Positions 38,768-47,469 of a stretch of DNA of 64,000 nt are shown piece after piece. The notes beneath the pieces were generated by a model, which made no database searches, was not told where the DNA came from, and saw nothing but the letters and a program-made list of their open reading frames with translations. The stretch comes from Salinilacustrithrix sp003476595 (GTDB lineage: Bacteria; Actinomycetota; Acidimicrobiia; Acidimicrobiales; Salinilacustritrichaceae): assembly GCA_963972525.1 (NCBI GenBank), contig CAXAUZ010000003.1, positions 1 through 64,000 on the forward strand, in the 5' to 3' direction. A program made the translations under genes and the position numbers. Every line of letters starts with the position of its first letter. Within the stretch, counting starts at the first letter, position 1.

Positions 38768-39913
38768 ATGTTTACGAAATCTCTAGGTAAGAACCAGCGC
38801 CAACGGCGACGCCTCGTCGCTGTACTGCTCGCAGGCGCGATGGCCCTGGCCGCGTGTGGAGACGATGACGATACCGCAACCGTTGGGGACGACCCTGAGG
38901 TCACTCAGCCCACGGCTTCGACGGCTAGCGACGAGACGGAATCCGAGGCGCCAAGTGCTTCTTCCGGCGAGGGCATCGATCTAGAGCCCCTTGCTTCATC
39001 GACGGCCGTCACTGTTGGTATGCCCGTGGACCTTGAATTGTTCGCTCCGGTAATCCTTGCGGATTCGTTCGGCGAGTATGAGGACGCGAACCTTGACGTC
39101 GAGTTCGTTTCGGCGCCCCAGTCAGATCTAATCACGATGCTCGGCACGGGGCAGGTCGACGTGGTGCTCGGTTCCTTCCAGCCGGCTGTCTACAACGCCA
39201 TCCACTCAGGCCTTGAGGTTCGCGCAGTTGCGCCCCTGATGCACTCCCCCGGAGAAAACAAGGAAGGTCTTTGGGTGCCGGCCGACATGGCGGAAGGACT
39301 GCCGGAATCGCTCGACGGCGCCACGATCGCATCCATTACTGGGCTCGGTAGCAACATTATGATCCCGATCGGGAAGTATCTTGAAGACAATGGAATGAGC
39401 ATTACCGACGTCGAGCTTGAGCGAATCGCTGGCGCCGACACCATCACTGCCCTTGAGCAGGGCGTAGTCGATGCTGCTTGGCTCGGGGCGCCATACTTCC
39501 TCGAAGCGGAGGAGCGTGGTCTCGGTGAATGGGTCTTCGGATACGAGCCGGGCATGCAGGGTACTGCGATCTTCTTCGGTGAACGCCTGCTCAACGATGA
39601 GCGAGAGGTTGGTGAGCAATTCGTTGCAGCAACCGCCCGTACTGTGCGTGACCACCTCCAGGGTGACTACAAGAGCGATCCAGAGGTGGTGGAAGCGCTG
39701 ACCACAGCTCTTGGAGTCGACGAAGAAACTCTGACGCGCACGGCGCCGCTTGAATTCCATCCGAACATGTACATGCCGACGGAGGCACCAGAGCTACAGC
39801 AGAGGTACACCCTTGAGTACCCAGATCTGCTCCTCTATAGCGAGCCGCTGCCCGAGGATCAACTGTTCGATCTCGGCCTTCTTGAGGGCCTCGGATTGGG
39901 TGCGGAGGAATGA
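38768..39913 (+). CDS. SsuA/TauA/NMT1-type substrate-binding lipoprotein
   Basis: A 381-residue periplasmic-binding-protein-II. It has a lipoprotein signal peptide with lipobox LAAC (Cys at about residue 30) and an acidic Ser/Thr/Glu linker, then the NMT1-like fold starting at TAVTVGMPVDLELFAPVILADSF. FVSAPQSDLITMLGTGQVDVVLG and ALEQGVVDAAWLGAPYF are typical for sulfonate/aromatic-acid/pyrimidine-precursor binders. It captures ligand for the ATPase and permease that follow with an ATGA overlap. The ligand is likely related to the catabolic genes upstream. Confidence 0.85.
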   Translation: MFTKSLGKNQRQRRRLVAVLLAGAMALAACGDDDDTATVGDDPEVTQPTASTASDETESEAPSASSGEGIDLEPLASSTAVTVGMPVDLELFAPVILADSFGEYEDANLDVEFVSAPQSDLITMLGTGQVDVVLGSFQPAVYNAIHSGLEVRAVAPLMHSPGENKEGLWVPADMAEGLPESLDGATIASITGLGSNIMIPIGKYLEDNGMSITDVELERIAGADTITALEQGVVDAAWLGAPYFLEAEERGLGEWVFGYEPGMQGTAIFFGERLLNDEREVGEQFVAATARTVRDHLQGDYKSDPEVVEALTTALGVDEETLTRTAPLEFHPNMYMPTEAPELQQRYTLEYPDLLLYSEPLPEDQLFDLGLLEGLGLGAEE

Positions 39914-40788
39914 CTGACGGGCTCGCGGTGAGTGAGCGGTGGTCCGCCGACGTGAACCCGACCATGATCCGCGCTGTTTCCGTGGAGCGCGAGTTCGGTG
40001 CGGGTGCTGATGCCGTGCACGCCTTGGGGCCGATCGAGATGGACATCGTCCAAGGCGAATTCGTAAGCGTCGTCGGCCCTTCGGGCTGCGGAAAGTCCAC
40101 CCTCGTCAAGGTTGTTGGCGGACTGCTCGAGCCTACAGCCGGTGTCCTACAGGTTCGAAAGGTCAACGGAACCCCCCCGCGCATCGCCACGGTGTTTCAA
40201 GATTTCGGAATTTTTCCGTGGAAAACGGTGGAAAGAAACGTGTCGTTCGCTCTCCGGGTCGCAGGCGTCGGTCGGACGGAGGCCGCGGAGCGGACGACTA
40301 AGTGGCTAAAGCGCACGGGACTTTCGGACTTCGCTGGCGCCTACCCAAGCGCCCTGTCGGGTGGCATGCGGCAGCGTGTAGCAATCGCTCGCGCCCTTGC
40401 CGTAGAGCCGGACCTGCTACTGATGGACGAGCCATTTGCGGCGCTCGACGCTCAGCTTCGGCAGATTCTCCAGGATGAATTGCTGTCGCTTTGGCAGGAG
40501 ACCCGGCCTACGGTCATCTTCGTTACTCATAGCTTGGAAGAGGCGATTCTTCTTAGCGACCGGGTGGTCGTTATGTCTGCCCGGCCGGGCAAGGTGTGTG
40601 CGGACCGCCTCGTTCCCTTTGGCCGGCCGCGCGACGCCTCCGTCCGTCAGTCGGCGGAGTTCACGCGATTCCGCGGCGAGTTGTGGGATGAACTTGGCGA
40701 CCAGGTCCACGATCAGCTGGCTGCCCAGGAAAGGGGCAACACGAGCGATGCATCATCGACAAGGCGGTGGTTCCCTTGGCGACGGTAA
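39910..40788 (+). CDS. SsuB/TauB-type ABC transporter ATP-binding protein
   Basis: A 292-residue ATPase. Walker A GPSGCGKSTLVKVVGGL, Q-loop FQDFGIFPWKTVERNV, signature LSGGMRQRVAIARAL, Walker B LLLMDEPFAALDAQLR and FVTHSLEEAI are complete and typical of the nitrate/sulfonate/taurine group. A short extra N-terminus of about 20 residues precedes the fold. It overlaps the binding-protein stop by four bases and overlaps the permease gene at its 3' end. Confidence 0.9.
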   Translation: MTDGLAVSERWSADVNPTMIRAVSVEREFGAGADAVHALGPIEMDIVQGEFVSVVGPSGCGKSTLVKVVGGLLEPTAGVLQVRKVNGTPPRIATVFQDFGIFPWKTVERNVSFALRVAGVGRTEAAERTTKWLKRTGLSDFAGAYPSALSGGMRQRVAIARALAVEPDLLLMDEPFAALDAQLRQILQDELLSLWQETRPTVIFVTHSLEEAILLSDRVVVMSARPGKVCADRLVPFGRPRDASVRQSAEFTRFRGELWDELGDQVHDQLAAQERGNTSDASSTRRWFPWRR

Positions 40789-41630
40789 GTACGCCGAAAG
40801 AGCAGGACGGTACATGGATCGAACATCGCGCTCGACGTGACGCGCATGGACGCGCCCGACACTTACGCCGACGCAATGCGATCGAGCGCGGGCTAGCGCT
40901 CGGCATCCCCCTCGCCCTATTCGGACTTTGGGAGCTGGTGTCGTCTGCTGGCTTCATTGACAACCGCATCTATCCGGCACCAAGTGAACTCGCAAGCACC
41001 GCGTGGGAATTGGCTGGTGATGGCCGTCTTGGCGAGGACGTTTTGGCGACCCTTAAACGGATGTTAGTCGGCTTTGTGTTCGGTGTCCTTCTGGGCGCGC
41101 TGCTCGGGTTGGTCCTCGGTCTTTCTAGGGGCGCACGGCGAGCTCTTGAGCCGTTACTGAACGCTCTCTATGTTGTTCCGAAACTTGCGCTTCTGCCGAT
41201 CTTTCTCACCATCTTTGGCTTCGGCGACATGTCGAAGTATGTACTGGTGGCGGTCACGGTCTTTTTCTTCGTCTGGATCGGAGTGATGGAGGCATTGGAA
41301 ACCGTTCCTGCCGGATACATTGAAGCGGCCAAGTCGCTTGGCGTCTCCCGGTGGGAACTATTTCGACACGTTTACGTTCCCGCCGCCCTGCCCCAGTTCT
41401 TCGTCGCCATGCGAGTGGCTAGCGGCGTCGCTTTGCTCATAGTTATTGCGTCCGAGTTTGTCGTGGGTACCGACGGGCTCGGTTACCTGATCTTCAATTC
41501 TCGCCAGCTGTTCTTGATGAGCCGTTCTTACGTAGGGATCGTGGTAGTTGCTCTAGTGGGGGTGTGTTTTACTGCGATGATCGTATGGCTCGGGCGGAAG
41601 CTCACGCCTTGGGAAGCGCACGGGCGATGA
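40767..41630 (+). CDS. SsuC/TauC-type ABC transporter permease
   Basis: A 287-residue permease with about six transmembrane helices (GLALGIPLALFGLWELV; MLVGFVFGVLLGALLGLVLGL; YVLVAVTVFFFVWIGVMEAL). The EAA loop GYIEAAKSLGVSRWELFRHVYVPAALP marks it as a BPD-type inner-membrane subunit. The start is uncertain: GTG 40767 (overlapping the ATPase gene by 22 bases) or TTG 40776. With the previous two genes it forms a complete importer, whose substrate is unknown. Confidence 0.88.
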   Translation: MVPLATVSTPKEQDGTWIEHRARRDAHGRARHLRRRNAIERGLALGIPLALFGLWELVSSAGFIDNRIYPAPSELASTAWELAGDGRLGEDVLATLKRMLVGFVFGVLLGALLGLVLGLSRGARRALEPLLNALYVVPKLALLPIFLTIFGFGDMSKYVLVAVTVFFFVWIGVMEALETVPAGYIEAAKSLGVSRWELFRHVYVPAALPQFFVAMRVASGVALLIVIASEFVVGTDGLGYLIFNSRQLFLMSRSYVGIVVVALVGVCFTAMIVWLGRKLTPWEAHGR

Positions 41631-42056
41631 TGGCAAGAAGGGACTGTGCTCAGAGTGCAGCACGCACGTGCTTGCGCACCGGCCTCCCCTCAGCACGCAG
41701 ACAGGCCGGCGCCCACGCTCCTTCCCCCGAGCGTGAGGCGTCGGCCTGCCTGCCGCCGGGACGGTCCAGGCCGACGAATCGTTCATCGAGACCGTCTGCG
41801 GTTTGTAGGGGGATCTCTAAACATCAATGCCGAGTGCGGCCTGAGCGGGTCGCTCCCCCAGAACAGTTGTTAAGCGCCGGACTGCGCTTGTTCAGGATTG
41901 AATGTTGTCAGACAAAAGAGTCGTGGAGGACGTCCTAGATGCGTGGCATAAGCCGTAGGCCATCCGAGGTGCAGTTGTGATGTCCTTCCATACGAAACCG
42001 TCGAGTGCAGGCTATGGCGAGAAACCATCCGTCACTATGTCTGAGAGGAGCGCCCT
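41631..42056. other. Intergenic stretch without a recognisable gene
   Basis: A 426-base gap between the permease and the acyl-CoA dehydrogenase. No coding signal was recognised. An inverted repeat CACGCTC (41714-41720)/GAGCGTG (41729-41735) could be a terminator hairpin after the importer operon. The end carries GAGGAG a few bases before ATG 42057. It probably also contains a promoter for the dehydrogenase gene. Confidence 0.4.
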
Positions 42057-43256
42057 ATGACGCGCGGGCCCGCTGACGATGCCCATGACCGCGTATCGGG
42101 ACTGGTCGATCAACTCTTGGTGGATTTCCCTCCCAAGTCGACTAACCCAACCACCTTCCTTAAGGCTCAGTTCGATAGAGGTTTAGCCTGGGTACACTTT
42201 CCCGAAGGACAAGGCGGTCTCGGGCTCAACCCGAGGTTGCGCACGCTGATCGATGAGAAGCTTGCGGCGGCGGGTGCACCCGACCCGGTCCCGGGAAACC
42301 TAATCGGCCATGGGATGTGTGCTCCGACTATTGCAGCGTGGGGGACGCGGGCCCAGCGGGCCCGATATCTGCGACCCCTATTTGCTGGCGATGAGGTGTG
42401 GTGTCAGCTCTTCAGCGAGCCGGGCGCCGGCTCGGATTTTGCTGGGCTGTCAACGAGCGCTGTGAAACGAGCCGACAAGTGGGTCGTGAATGGACAGAAA
42501 GTGTGGACGAGTCGCGGTCACTTGGCGCGATTCGGCCTGCTTGTCGCTCGCACTGACCCGAATGTGGTGAAGCACGCTGGCCTGACAGCGTTCATCGCAG
42601 ATATGCATGCAGACGGAGTCGAGGTTCGCCCCCTCCGTCAAATGACCGGCCAAGCAGAATTCAACGAAGTCTATCTGAGCGACGTCCAGCTCACCGCCGA
42701 TCAAGTGTTGGGCGAGCCCGGAGAGGGTTGGCGGGTCGCGCTGACTACGCTCATGAATGAGCGACAGTTCATCGGCGGCGTTATGCCTGAGAAGGGTTCG
42801 GACGCGATCTCGGCGCTTGTGGACACTTGGGCGGGCTTGCCGGTTGATCGAAGGAGCGCCGCGATCCGCGACGAGGTCGTGAGGTTGTGGACGCGTGGAC
42901 AAGCGCTTCGACTGACCAACCTACGCGCCAATCAGAAGCAGCAGATGGGGGATCCCGGCCCGGAGGCTTCGATAAGCAAAGTCATGTCGGCAAGCCTTAA
43001 TAAGGATGTCTACGAGGTTGTGTTGCGGCTTCTCGGGGCAGAGGGCATGCTGTTCGGTCGTTACGACGGTACAGCGGCCGATATGCAGGCTCGATCAGAG
43101 CATCTCACATTGGCGTTTTTGCGGAGTCGCGCGAACTCGATTGAGGGCGGCACAACGGAAGTCATGCTGAATATTCTTGGCGAACGCGTTCTCGGACTGC
43201 CCAGTGACGTCCGAGTCGACCGGGACCGGCCGTGGAAAGAAGTGCCCCGCAACTAA
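42057..43256 (+). CDS. Acyl-CoA dehydrogenase
   Basis: A 399-residue FAD enzyme that introduces an alpha-beta double bond into an acyl-CoA. FAD/substrate motifs: LFSEPGAGSDFAGLSTSAV (ACAD signature 1 region), WVVNGQKVWTSRGHLARFGLLVARTD, and the C-terminal NSIEGGTTEVMLNILGERVLGLP. It probably acts on the acyl-CoA made or consumed by the ADP-forming synthetase at 33.7 kb. The ATG has GAGGAG upstream. Codon use and GC match the rest of the low-GC block. It is the last catabolic gene before IS1380. Confidence 0.88.
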   Translation: MTRGPADDAHDRVSGLVDQLLVDFPPKSTNPTTFLKAQFDRGLAWVHFPEGQGGLGLNPRLRTLIDEKLAAAGAPDPVPGNLIGHGMCAPTIAAWGTRAQRARYLRPLFAGDEVWCQLFSEPGAGSDFAGLSTSAVKRADKWVVNGQKVWTSRGHLARFGLLVARTDPNVVKHAGLTAFIADMHADGVEVRPLRQMTGQAEFNEVYLSDVQLTADQVLGEPGEGWRVALTTLMNERQFIGGVMPEKGSDAISALVDTWAGLPVDRRSAAIRDEVVRLWTRGQALRLTNLRANQKQQMGDPGPEASISKVMSASLNKDVYEVVLRLLGAEGMLFGRYDGTAADMQARSEHLTLAFLRSRANSIEGGTTEVMLNILGERVLGLPSDVRVDRDRPWKEVPRN

Positions 43257-43257
43257 G

Positions 43258-43749
43258 CCTCGATCCACCGGTGAGGTGAGCGGGTAGGGCCTGGCGCGTC
43301 CACCAAAAAGGCCCGCTGAGCTGGGACGATCGTGATGTTCGACGTCACATTCGTTCCAACACCAGGAGGCGCTTTCTGTGTCGACATCATCGCGCACGAT
43401 CGATCGGCTGGAAACGACCTTCGACCACGACGGCCTGGTGGCCAACGCCGGGCTGATCGTGACCGCGACGCTCATGGCTCGGCTTGGGCTCGAGGCGCTG
43501 ATCAACGCGCACGTGAAGACCGGATCGGCGAACCCGGGCCGCAAACTGTTGACGTTGGTGGCGGCGATGCTTGCCGGCGCGACCCATATCGATCACGTCG
43601 ACATGCTGCGCGCCGGAGCCACCGGGAAAGTGCTGCCGTTCGTCGTGGCGGCACCGTCGAAGGTTCGCACGTTCCTGCGAAGCTTCACGTTCGGGCATCT
43701 CCGCCAACTCGACGCCGTGCTCGCCCGGGACTGCCGCGCGTGGAGGTGA
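43258..43749 (+). pseudogene. IS1380-family transposase, N-terminal fragment
   Basis: A frame from GTG 43378 encodes 123 residues matching the beginning of IS1380-type DDE transposases (LVANAGLIVTATLMARLGLEAL, split by NPGRKLLTLVAAMLAGATHIDH, then FLRSFTFGHLRQLDAVLARD). Intact members have about 450 residues; this one stops where the IS3 element begins. The stretch from about 43258 may be the IS1380 left end, just after the dehydrogenase stop. No remaining part of this transposase is found on the far side of the IS3 element, so a deletion accompanied or followed insertion. Confidence 0.8.
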
Positions 43750-43758
43750 CACGGTTGC

Positions 43759-44640
43759 TCAGGCGGCGGCTGCCGGCTGAGGGGTCATGATCATCTCGAA
43801 CTCGACGGGGGTCAAACGTCCGAGTCGGGCTTGGAGTCTGCGGTGGTGATAGGTCCGTTCGATCCAGGTGACGATCTCGATTCGGAGCTCGTCGCGGGTG
43901 GCCCAACGGCGTCGGTCGAGGACGTTCTTCTGGAGCAGCGCAAAGAACGATTCCATCGCAGCGTTGTCGCCGGCGGAGCCGACTTGGCCCATCGAGCCGA
44001 CCATCCGATGCCGGGCCAGCGTCCGGTGGACCTTGCGAGCTCTGAACTGCGACCCGCGGTCGCTGTGAAGGATGCAGCCGGCCACGTCACCATCGCGTCG
44101 GGCGACGGCCATCTCGATCGCGGCGACGACGAGGCGGGCCTTCATCCGTTCGTCGATGGCCCATCCGACGATCCGGTTCGAGAACACGTCCTTGATCGCG
44201 CAGAGGTAGAGCTTGCCCTCGTCGGTGCGGTGCTCGGTCAGGTCCGTGAGCCACAGCTGGTTCGGCGCTGCAGCGGTGAAGTCCCGGCGGACCAGATCGT
44301 CGTGGGACGCGGTGCCGGGCTTGGAGTCCTTGCGTCGCTTGGGTTTACCGAACCGGGACCACCATTGGTTGTCGCGACAGATCCGCCACACCACCCGATC
44401 CGACACCGCCGAGTGCTGCTCGTCTTGGCGGACTTCGTCGGCGAGGAACCGGTAGCCGAACTCGGGATCATCGCGGTGGGCGTCGTGGATCGCGTTGGCC
44501 AGGTACGCCTCAGCGAACTGACCGTCGGTGAACGGCGATCGCAGCCACCGGTAGTAGGGCTGGCGGGCGAGGTTGAGTACCCGACACGACACCACGACGG
44601 GGATCCCGTCGACGGCGAGCTCGCGCACGAGCGGGTACAT
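43759..44640 (-). CDS. IS3-family transposase OrfB (DDE integrase core)
   Basis: A 293-residue rve-type transposase. The DDE triad is in LWLTDLTEHRT (first Asp), LHSDRGSQFRA (second Asp) and the NAAMESFFALLQ Glu. HTH_21-like N-terminal region (AHRDDPEFGYRFLADEV) precedes it. Its ATG shares the A of the orfA stop (TGATG), allowing coupled translation; CCCAAAAGG just upstream could also permit a -1 shift to make the OrfAB fusion. It looks intact. Confidence 0.9.
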   Translation of the reverse strand: MYPLVRELAVDGIPVVVSCRVLNLARQPYYRWLRSPFTDGQFAEAYLANAIHDAHRDDPEFGYRFLADEVRQDEQHSAVSDRVVWRICRDNQWWSRFGKPKRRKDSKPGTASHDDLVRRDFTAAAPNQLWLTDLTEHRTDEGKLYLCAIKDVFSNRIVGWAIDERMKARLVVAAIEMAVARRDGDVAGCILHSDRGSQFRARKVHRTLARHRMVGSMGQVGSAGDNAAMESFFALLQKNVLDRRRWATRDELRIEIVTWIERTYHHRRLQARLGRLTPVEFEMIMTPQPAAAA

Positions 44641-44936
44641 CAGCCTTTTGGGAGGTTCGCCTGCCCCAAGTACGCGGCCGCTCGTCGCAGCACCTCGTTC
44701 TCCTGCTCGAGCAGACGGATCCGCTTCTTCGCCTCCCGCAGCTCGGCCATCTCCGACCGGGCCTCGGGCTCCTTGCCGCCCCGGCGGGCCTCGGCGAGCC
44801 AGTTGCCGAGGCAGGACTCGGTGATCCCGAAGTCCTTCGCGATGTCTTGGATCCGGACACCTTCCTCTCGGTTCAGAGCGACCCGGACGACCTCGTCACG
44901 GAACTCCTTGGGGTACGGCTTGGGCATGGTGCACAT
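44640..44936 (-). CDS. IS3-family transposase OrfA
   Basis: A 98-residue DNA-binding subunit with the HTH_Tnp_1 fold (YPKEFRDEVVRVALNRE, then DFGITESCLGNWLAEARRG) and a C-terminal leucine zipper-like helix (EAKKRIRLLEQENEVLRRAAAYL) that ends in the frameshift or coupling region. The likely start is MPKPYPKEF (ATG at 44927); the annotated longer frame adds three residues. Confidence 0.88.
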   Translation of the reverse strand: MCTMPKPYPKEFRDEVVRVALNREEGVRIQDIAKDFGITESCLGNWLAEARRGGKEPEARSEMAELREAKKRIRLLEQENEVLRRAAAYLGQANLPKG

Positions 44937-45076
44937 CCTCTCGCTGCAGCACCTCTCGGCACCACAGATCAGATGTCACCTCGCCGCGCGGCAGTCCCTA
45001 CCGCGAGCGCCTCGCCGTTGCGGCCCCGTTCGGATCGGTGACGGGGCTGCGGTCCTGGTCTGCGGGGGCGTTCTCC

Positions 45077-45082
45077 TACGGT
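45077..45082 (+). promoter_or_regulatory. Putative leaderless -10 element
   Basis: TACGGT is followed by six bases and the GTG at 45089. No Shine-Dalgarno is present. Confidence 0.35.
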
Positions 45083-45088
45083 GGGGAC

Positions 45089-45433
45089 GTGCTTCCGGAG
45101 ACTGATGTCGCGAGGGCTCGCCGCTGGGTGGGGGCCCGCAACGACTTGCTGCCGGAACGGGCGCGGGATCAGGTTCGGTACGAGTTGGACGTCGCTGATC
45201 GGCATCTGACGGTGATGGAGTGTCGGGTGCCGTGGCGGGCTGGTTCCGAGGAGGAGTGGACCCGGTTCCCGATCGTTCGGTTCCACTACGTGAAGGCACG
45301 GGGGGAGTGGTCGACGTACTGGCGGGACCGGAACCTGAAGTTCCATCTCTACGACCCGTTCCCACCGACCTCCGCCTTGGACGACCTCCTGGCCGCGGTC
45401 GACGCGGACCGGTCAGGGATCTTCTGGGGGTGA
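45089..45433 (+). CDS. DUF3024 domain protein
   Basis: A 114-residue soluble protein. The central and C-terminal blocks FPIVRFHYVKARGEWSTYW, RDRNLKFHLYDP and LLAAVDADRSGIFWG match the DUF3024 pattern. The molecular function of that family is unknown. The GTG is chosen because it follows a leaderless box and gives the usual length; a longer frame begins at 45038. It leads a two-gene unit with 45438. Confidence 0.7.
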   Translation: MLPETDVARARRWVGARNDLLPERARDQVRYELDVADRHLTVMECRVPWRAGSEEEWTRFPIVRFHYVKARGEWSTYWRDRNLKFHLYDPFPPTSALDDLLAAVDADRSGIFWG

Positions 45434-45437
45434 GACG

Positions 45438-46304
45438 GTGACGTCGTGGATCGATCCGAGGGACGGGTTGCGCGAGCTGCTGGACCTGGGGACGGCGCCG
45501 AGCGCGGACGCGCTGCATCGGGTGCTCGTGCTCTCGCGTCCGGTCCGGCGCAGTACGGACACGATGGAGCCGCTTTGGCTGTTGCGTCGGATCGCCGAGA
45601 GCGAACCCGACGAGGTCTTCACGACAGCGTTCTTGCTGTTGACCGATCCACGGTGGCGCAAGGGTCTGTCGCAGCTGGTCCGACGCATCGACGAGTCCGG
45701 GTGCGTGGACGCAGAGGATCTGGACGAGCTGGCGGAGTCGTTCCTCGCTGCTGATCAGGTCCTGTACTGGGTGGTCCCCGCGCACTGGTTCGGAGACGAG
45801 GAGATCCATGTGGTGGGACTCGGTGACGTTGCAGTTGATGGGGGCGACGACGGTGAGCCGGATGACGGGGAGGGCGCGTGCGTGGCGCGGCAGGTGCACC
45901 CTCCGCTTCGGCGATGGGCGGCGGCACGTGTCGTTTCAACGGATCCGACGGAGGTCGGTGCCGTGTTCGAGCGCGCCGGCGACGTCGATGCTCGGTCTGC
46001 GGCCGCGATCATGGCGGGGCTCCTCGATGTCATCGATCGCGTGGACGCCGCGACCCGCAACCGGCTGATCGACGCTGCCGTCGAGTGGCCGGAGCACGGT
46101 GTTCGGCGTGCCGGGATCGAACTCGTCGCTGCTCGAGACGGTGAGATCGTTGCGCACGAACTGGCGGCCCGGGATCCGAACGCGCGCATCCGCGAGTGGG
46201 CGCCGACGCTGTTGATCGATTCGGTCTCGACCGAGCCGTGCCAGACAGCCCCGGGGGGCCACCAGGGTGTCGGTCATCGGGATGACCAGCAGTCGCTGTT
46301 CTGA
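45438..46304 (+). CDS. Hypothetical protein, island cargo
   Basis: A 288-residue soluble protein, mostly helical, with no recognised family. The N-terminal half has DALHRVLVLSRPVRR and a LLRRIAESEPDEV helix; the C-terminal half (EWPEHGVRRAGIELVAARDGEIVAHELA) is weakly HEAT-like. It begins with GTG four bases after the DUF3024 stop. It is convergent with the interrupted gene at 46326. Confidence 0.5.
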   Translation: MTSWIDPRDGLRELLDLGTAPSADALHRVLVLSRPVRRSTDTMEPLWLLRRIAESEPDEVFTTAFLLLTDPRWRKGLSQLVRRIDESGCVDAEDLDELAESFLAADQVLYWVVPAHWFGDEEIHVVGLGDVAVDGGDDGEPDDGEGACVARQVHPPLRRWAAARVVSTDPTEVGAVFERAGDVDARSAAAIMAGLLDVIDRVDAATRNRLIDAAVEWPEHGVRRAGIELVAARDGEIVAHELAARDPNARIREWAPTLLIDSVSTEPCQTAPGGHQGVGHRDDQQSLF

Positions 46305-46325
46305 CCCGGAACGGTCGTCGACGGC

Positions 46326-47073
46326 TCAGGGGGTGGGAGGGGGGTGCGCTCCGTCCGGGTCGCTGGGGTTCACGTCGGTGAGCTGGTGGCACTTGGCCCG
46401 GAGGTGGTCGCGGTGGTGGCCGGGTTGGTCGGCGGCCCGGAACACGTCGATGGCCAGTTCGGGGCGGCGTCCGGCGAGGGCGGACTCGGCGAGCGCGACG
46501 ACCGGTTGCCAGTGGTTCGAGCCGAGCCGGTGTGCTGCGTCCACGTAGCTGGTGTAGCGGCGCCCGGCGAGGTGGAGCCACGCCACGAGTTGGACGGCTT
46601 CGTCGGCCTGGAAGTCCTCGTACGCGGCTCGGTACTCCGCTTCGAGGGAGAGGAGGATGGTCTCGACGAGGTCGGCTTGTCCGGCCGGGACGCGCCGGAA
46701 CGGCAGGGTGTCGTCTTCGTAGGTGAGGGCGTGGGTCTCGCACACCATGAGCTCGCACAGGTCCTGCCAGTAGTCGGCCGGTTCCATGCCGGCCGTGGTC
46801 CAGTCGATGGTCAGGTAGGTCTTGAACGCCTCGAGGCGCAGTTCGCCGATGACCCCGTAGGAGTCGTCGCCCCGGTGGGCGAGTTCGAGGCCGACGGTGT
46901 GGAACGCCCGGTACAGAGCGAGACGATCGGGCAGCGCGTGGCGGGGTCCGTCGAGCTTGTCGAGTCGGTCCCGTAGACGGCGGGTCACGTCGAACGAATG
47001 GCCCTTGGGGACGAAGGTGTCGTTCCGTCGGCCGGTGAGGCGTTCGTAGAAGCGGTCGGGGTTGGTCGGGAAC
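46326..47073 (-). pseudogene. C-terminal part of a hypothetical gene split by IS3 copy 2
   Basis: Continues the frame begun at 48838. Joining across the IS3 after removing one copy of the five-base duplication gives GYWDRF followed by PTNPDRFYERLTG without a shift, and a 387-residue protein in total. This part encodes about 248 residues, helical, with RHALPDRLALYRAFHTVGLEL and EYRAAYEDFQADEAVQLVAWLHL. No family was recognised. Any translation of this fragment would need a new start inside the IS. Confidence 0.8.
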
Positions 47074-47127
47074 TGAACCGCCCTGGGTTCGTTGGAGGCT
47101 CCTGACCTTGGAAACGAGGATGGAGTC

Positions 47128-47469
47128 ATGCCACAGGAGATGTCGCCCGGGAAGCCGAGCACGCGTCGCTACAGCGAGGCGGAGAAGGAACGCGCGGTGC
47201 GGATGGTGCTGCAGCTGCGCAAGGAACTGAAGACCGATCACGGGACGGTGAAGCGGGTCGCCGACCAGCTCGGCGTCGGCGTCGAGTCGTTGCGGGGTTG
47301 GGTGAAGCAGCACGAGATCGACGCAGGGGCCAAGCCAGGGACGACTTCGGCGGAGGCTGCTCGCATCAAGGAGCTCGAGCAGGAGGTGAAGGAGCTCCGC
47401 CGGGCCAACGCGATCTTGAAGTCCGCGTCGGCTTTTTTCGCGGCGGAGCTCGACCGCCCACAGAGGTGA
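47128..47469 (+). CDS. IS3-family transposase OrfA (copy 2)
   Basis: A 113-residue protein with the HTH region YSEAEKERAVRMVLQLRKEL and HGTVKRVADQLGVGVESL (two adjacent parts), then a coiled coil (RIKELEQEVKELRRANAILKSAS). The slippery heptamer T TTT TTC at 47433-47439 lies where -1 shifting would join OrfB. ATG 47128 is used; an upstream frame starts at 47092. Confidence 0.88.
   Translation: MPQEMSPGKPSTRRYSEAEKERAVRMVLQLRKELKTDHGTVKRVADQLGVGVESLRGWVKQHEIDAGAKPGTTSAEAARIKELEQEVKELRRANAILKSASAFFAAELDRPQR
47433..47439 (+). promoter_or_regulatory. Programmed -1 frameshift site in IS3 copy 2
   Basis: T TTT TTC in the OrfA reading frame is a canonical slippery heptamer. A -1 shift there enters the OrfB frame, which stays open to 48386, producing the OrfAB transposase. 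Confidence 0.7.

Larger units (their letters stand above)
43747..44978 (-). mobile_element. IS3-family insertion sequence, copy 1 (complete-looking)
   Basis: About 1.23 kb with orfA and orfB on the minus strand. The ends are TGACA at 43747 and TGTCA ending at 44978; the complementarity extends four bases outward (GAGG/CCTC). No clear target duplication flanks it: left neighbours are IS1380, right neighbours are unrelated sequence, consistent with a later adjacent deletion. Confidence 0.7.
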
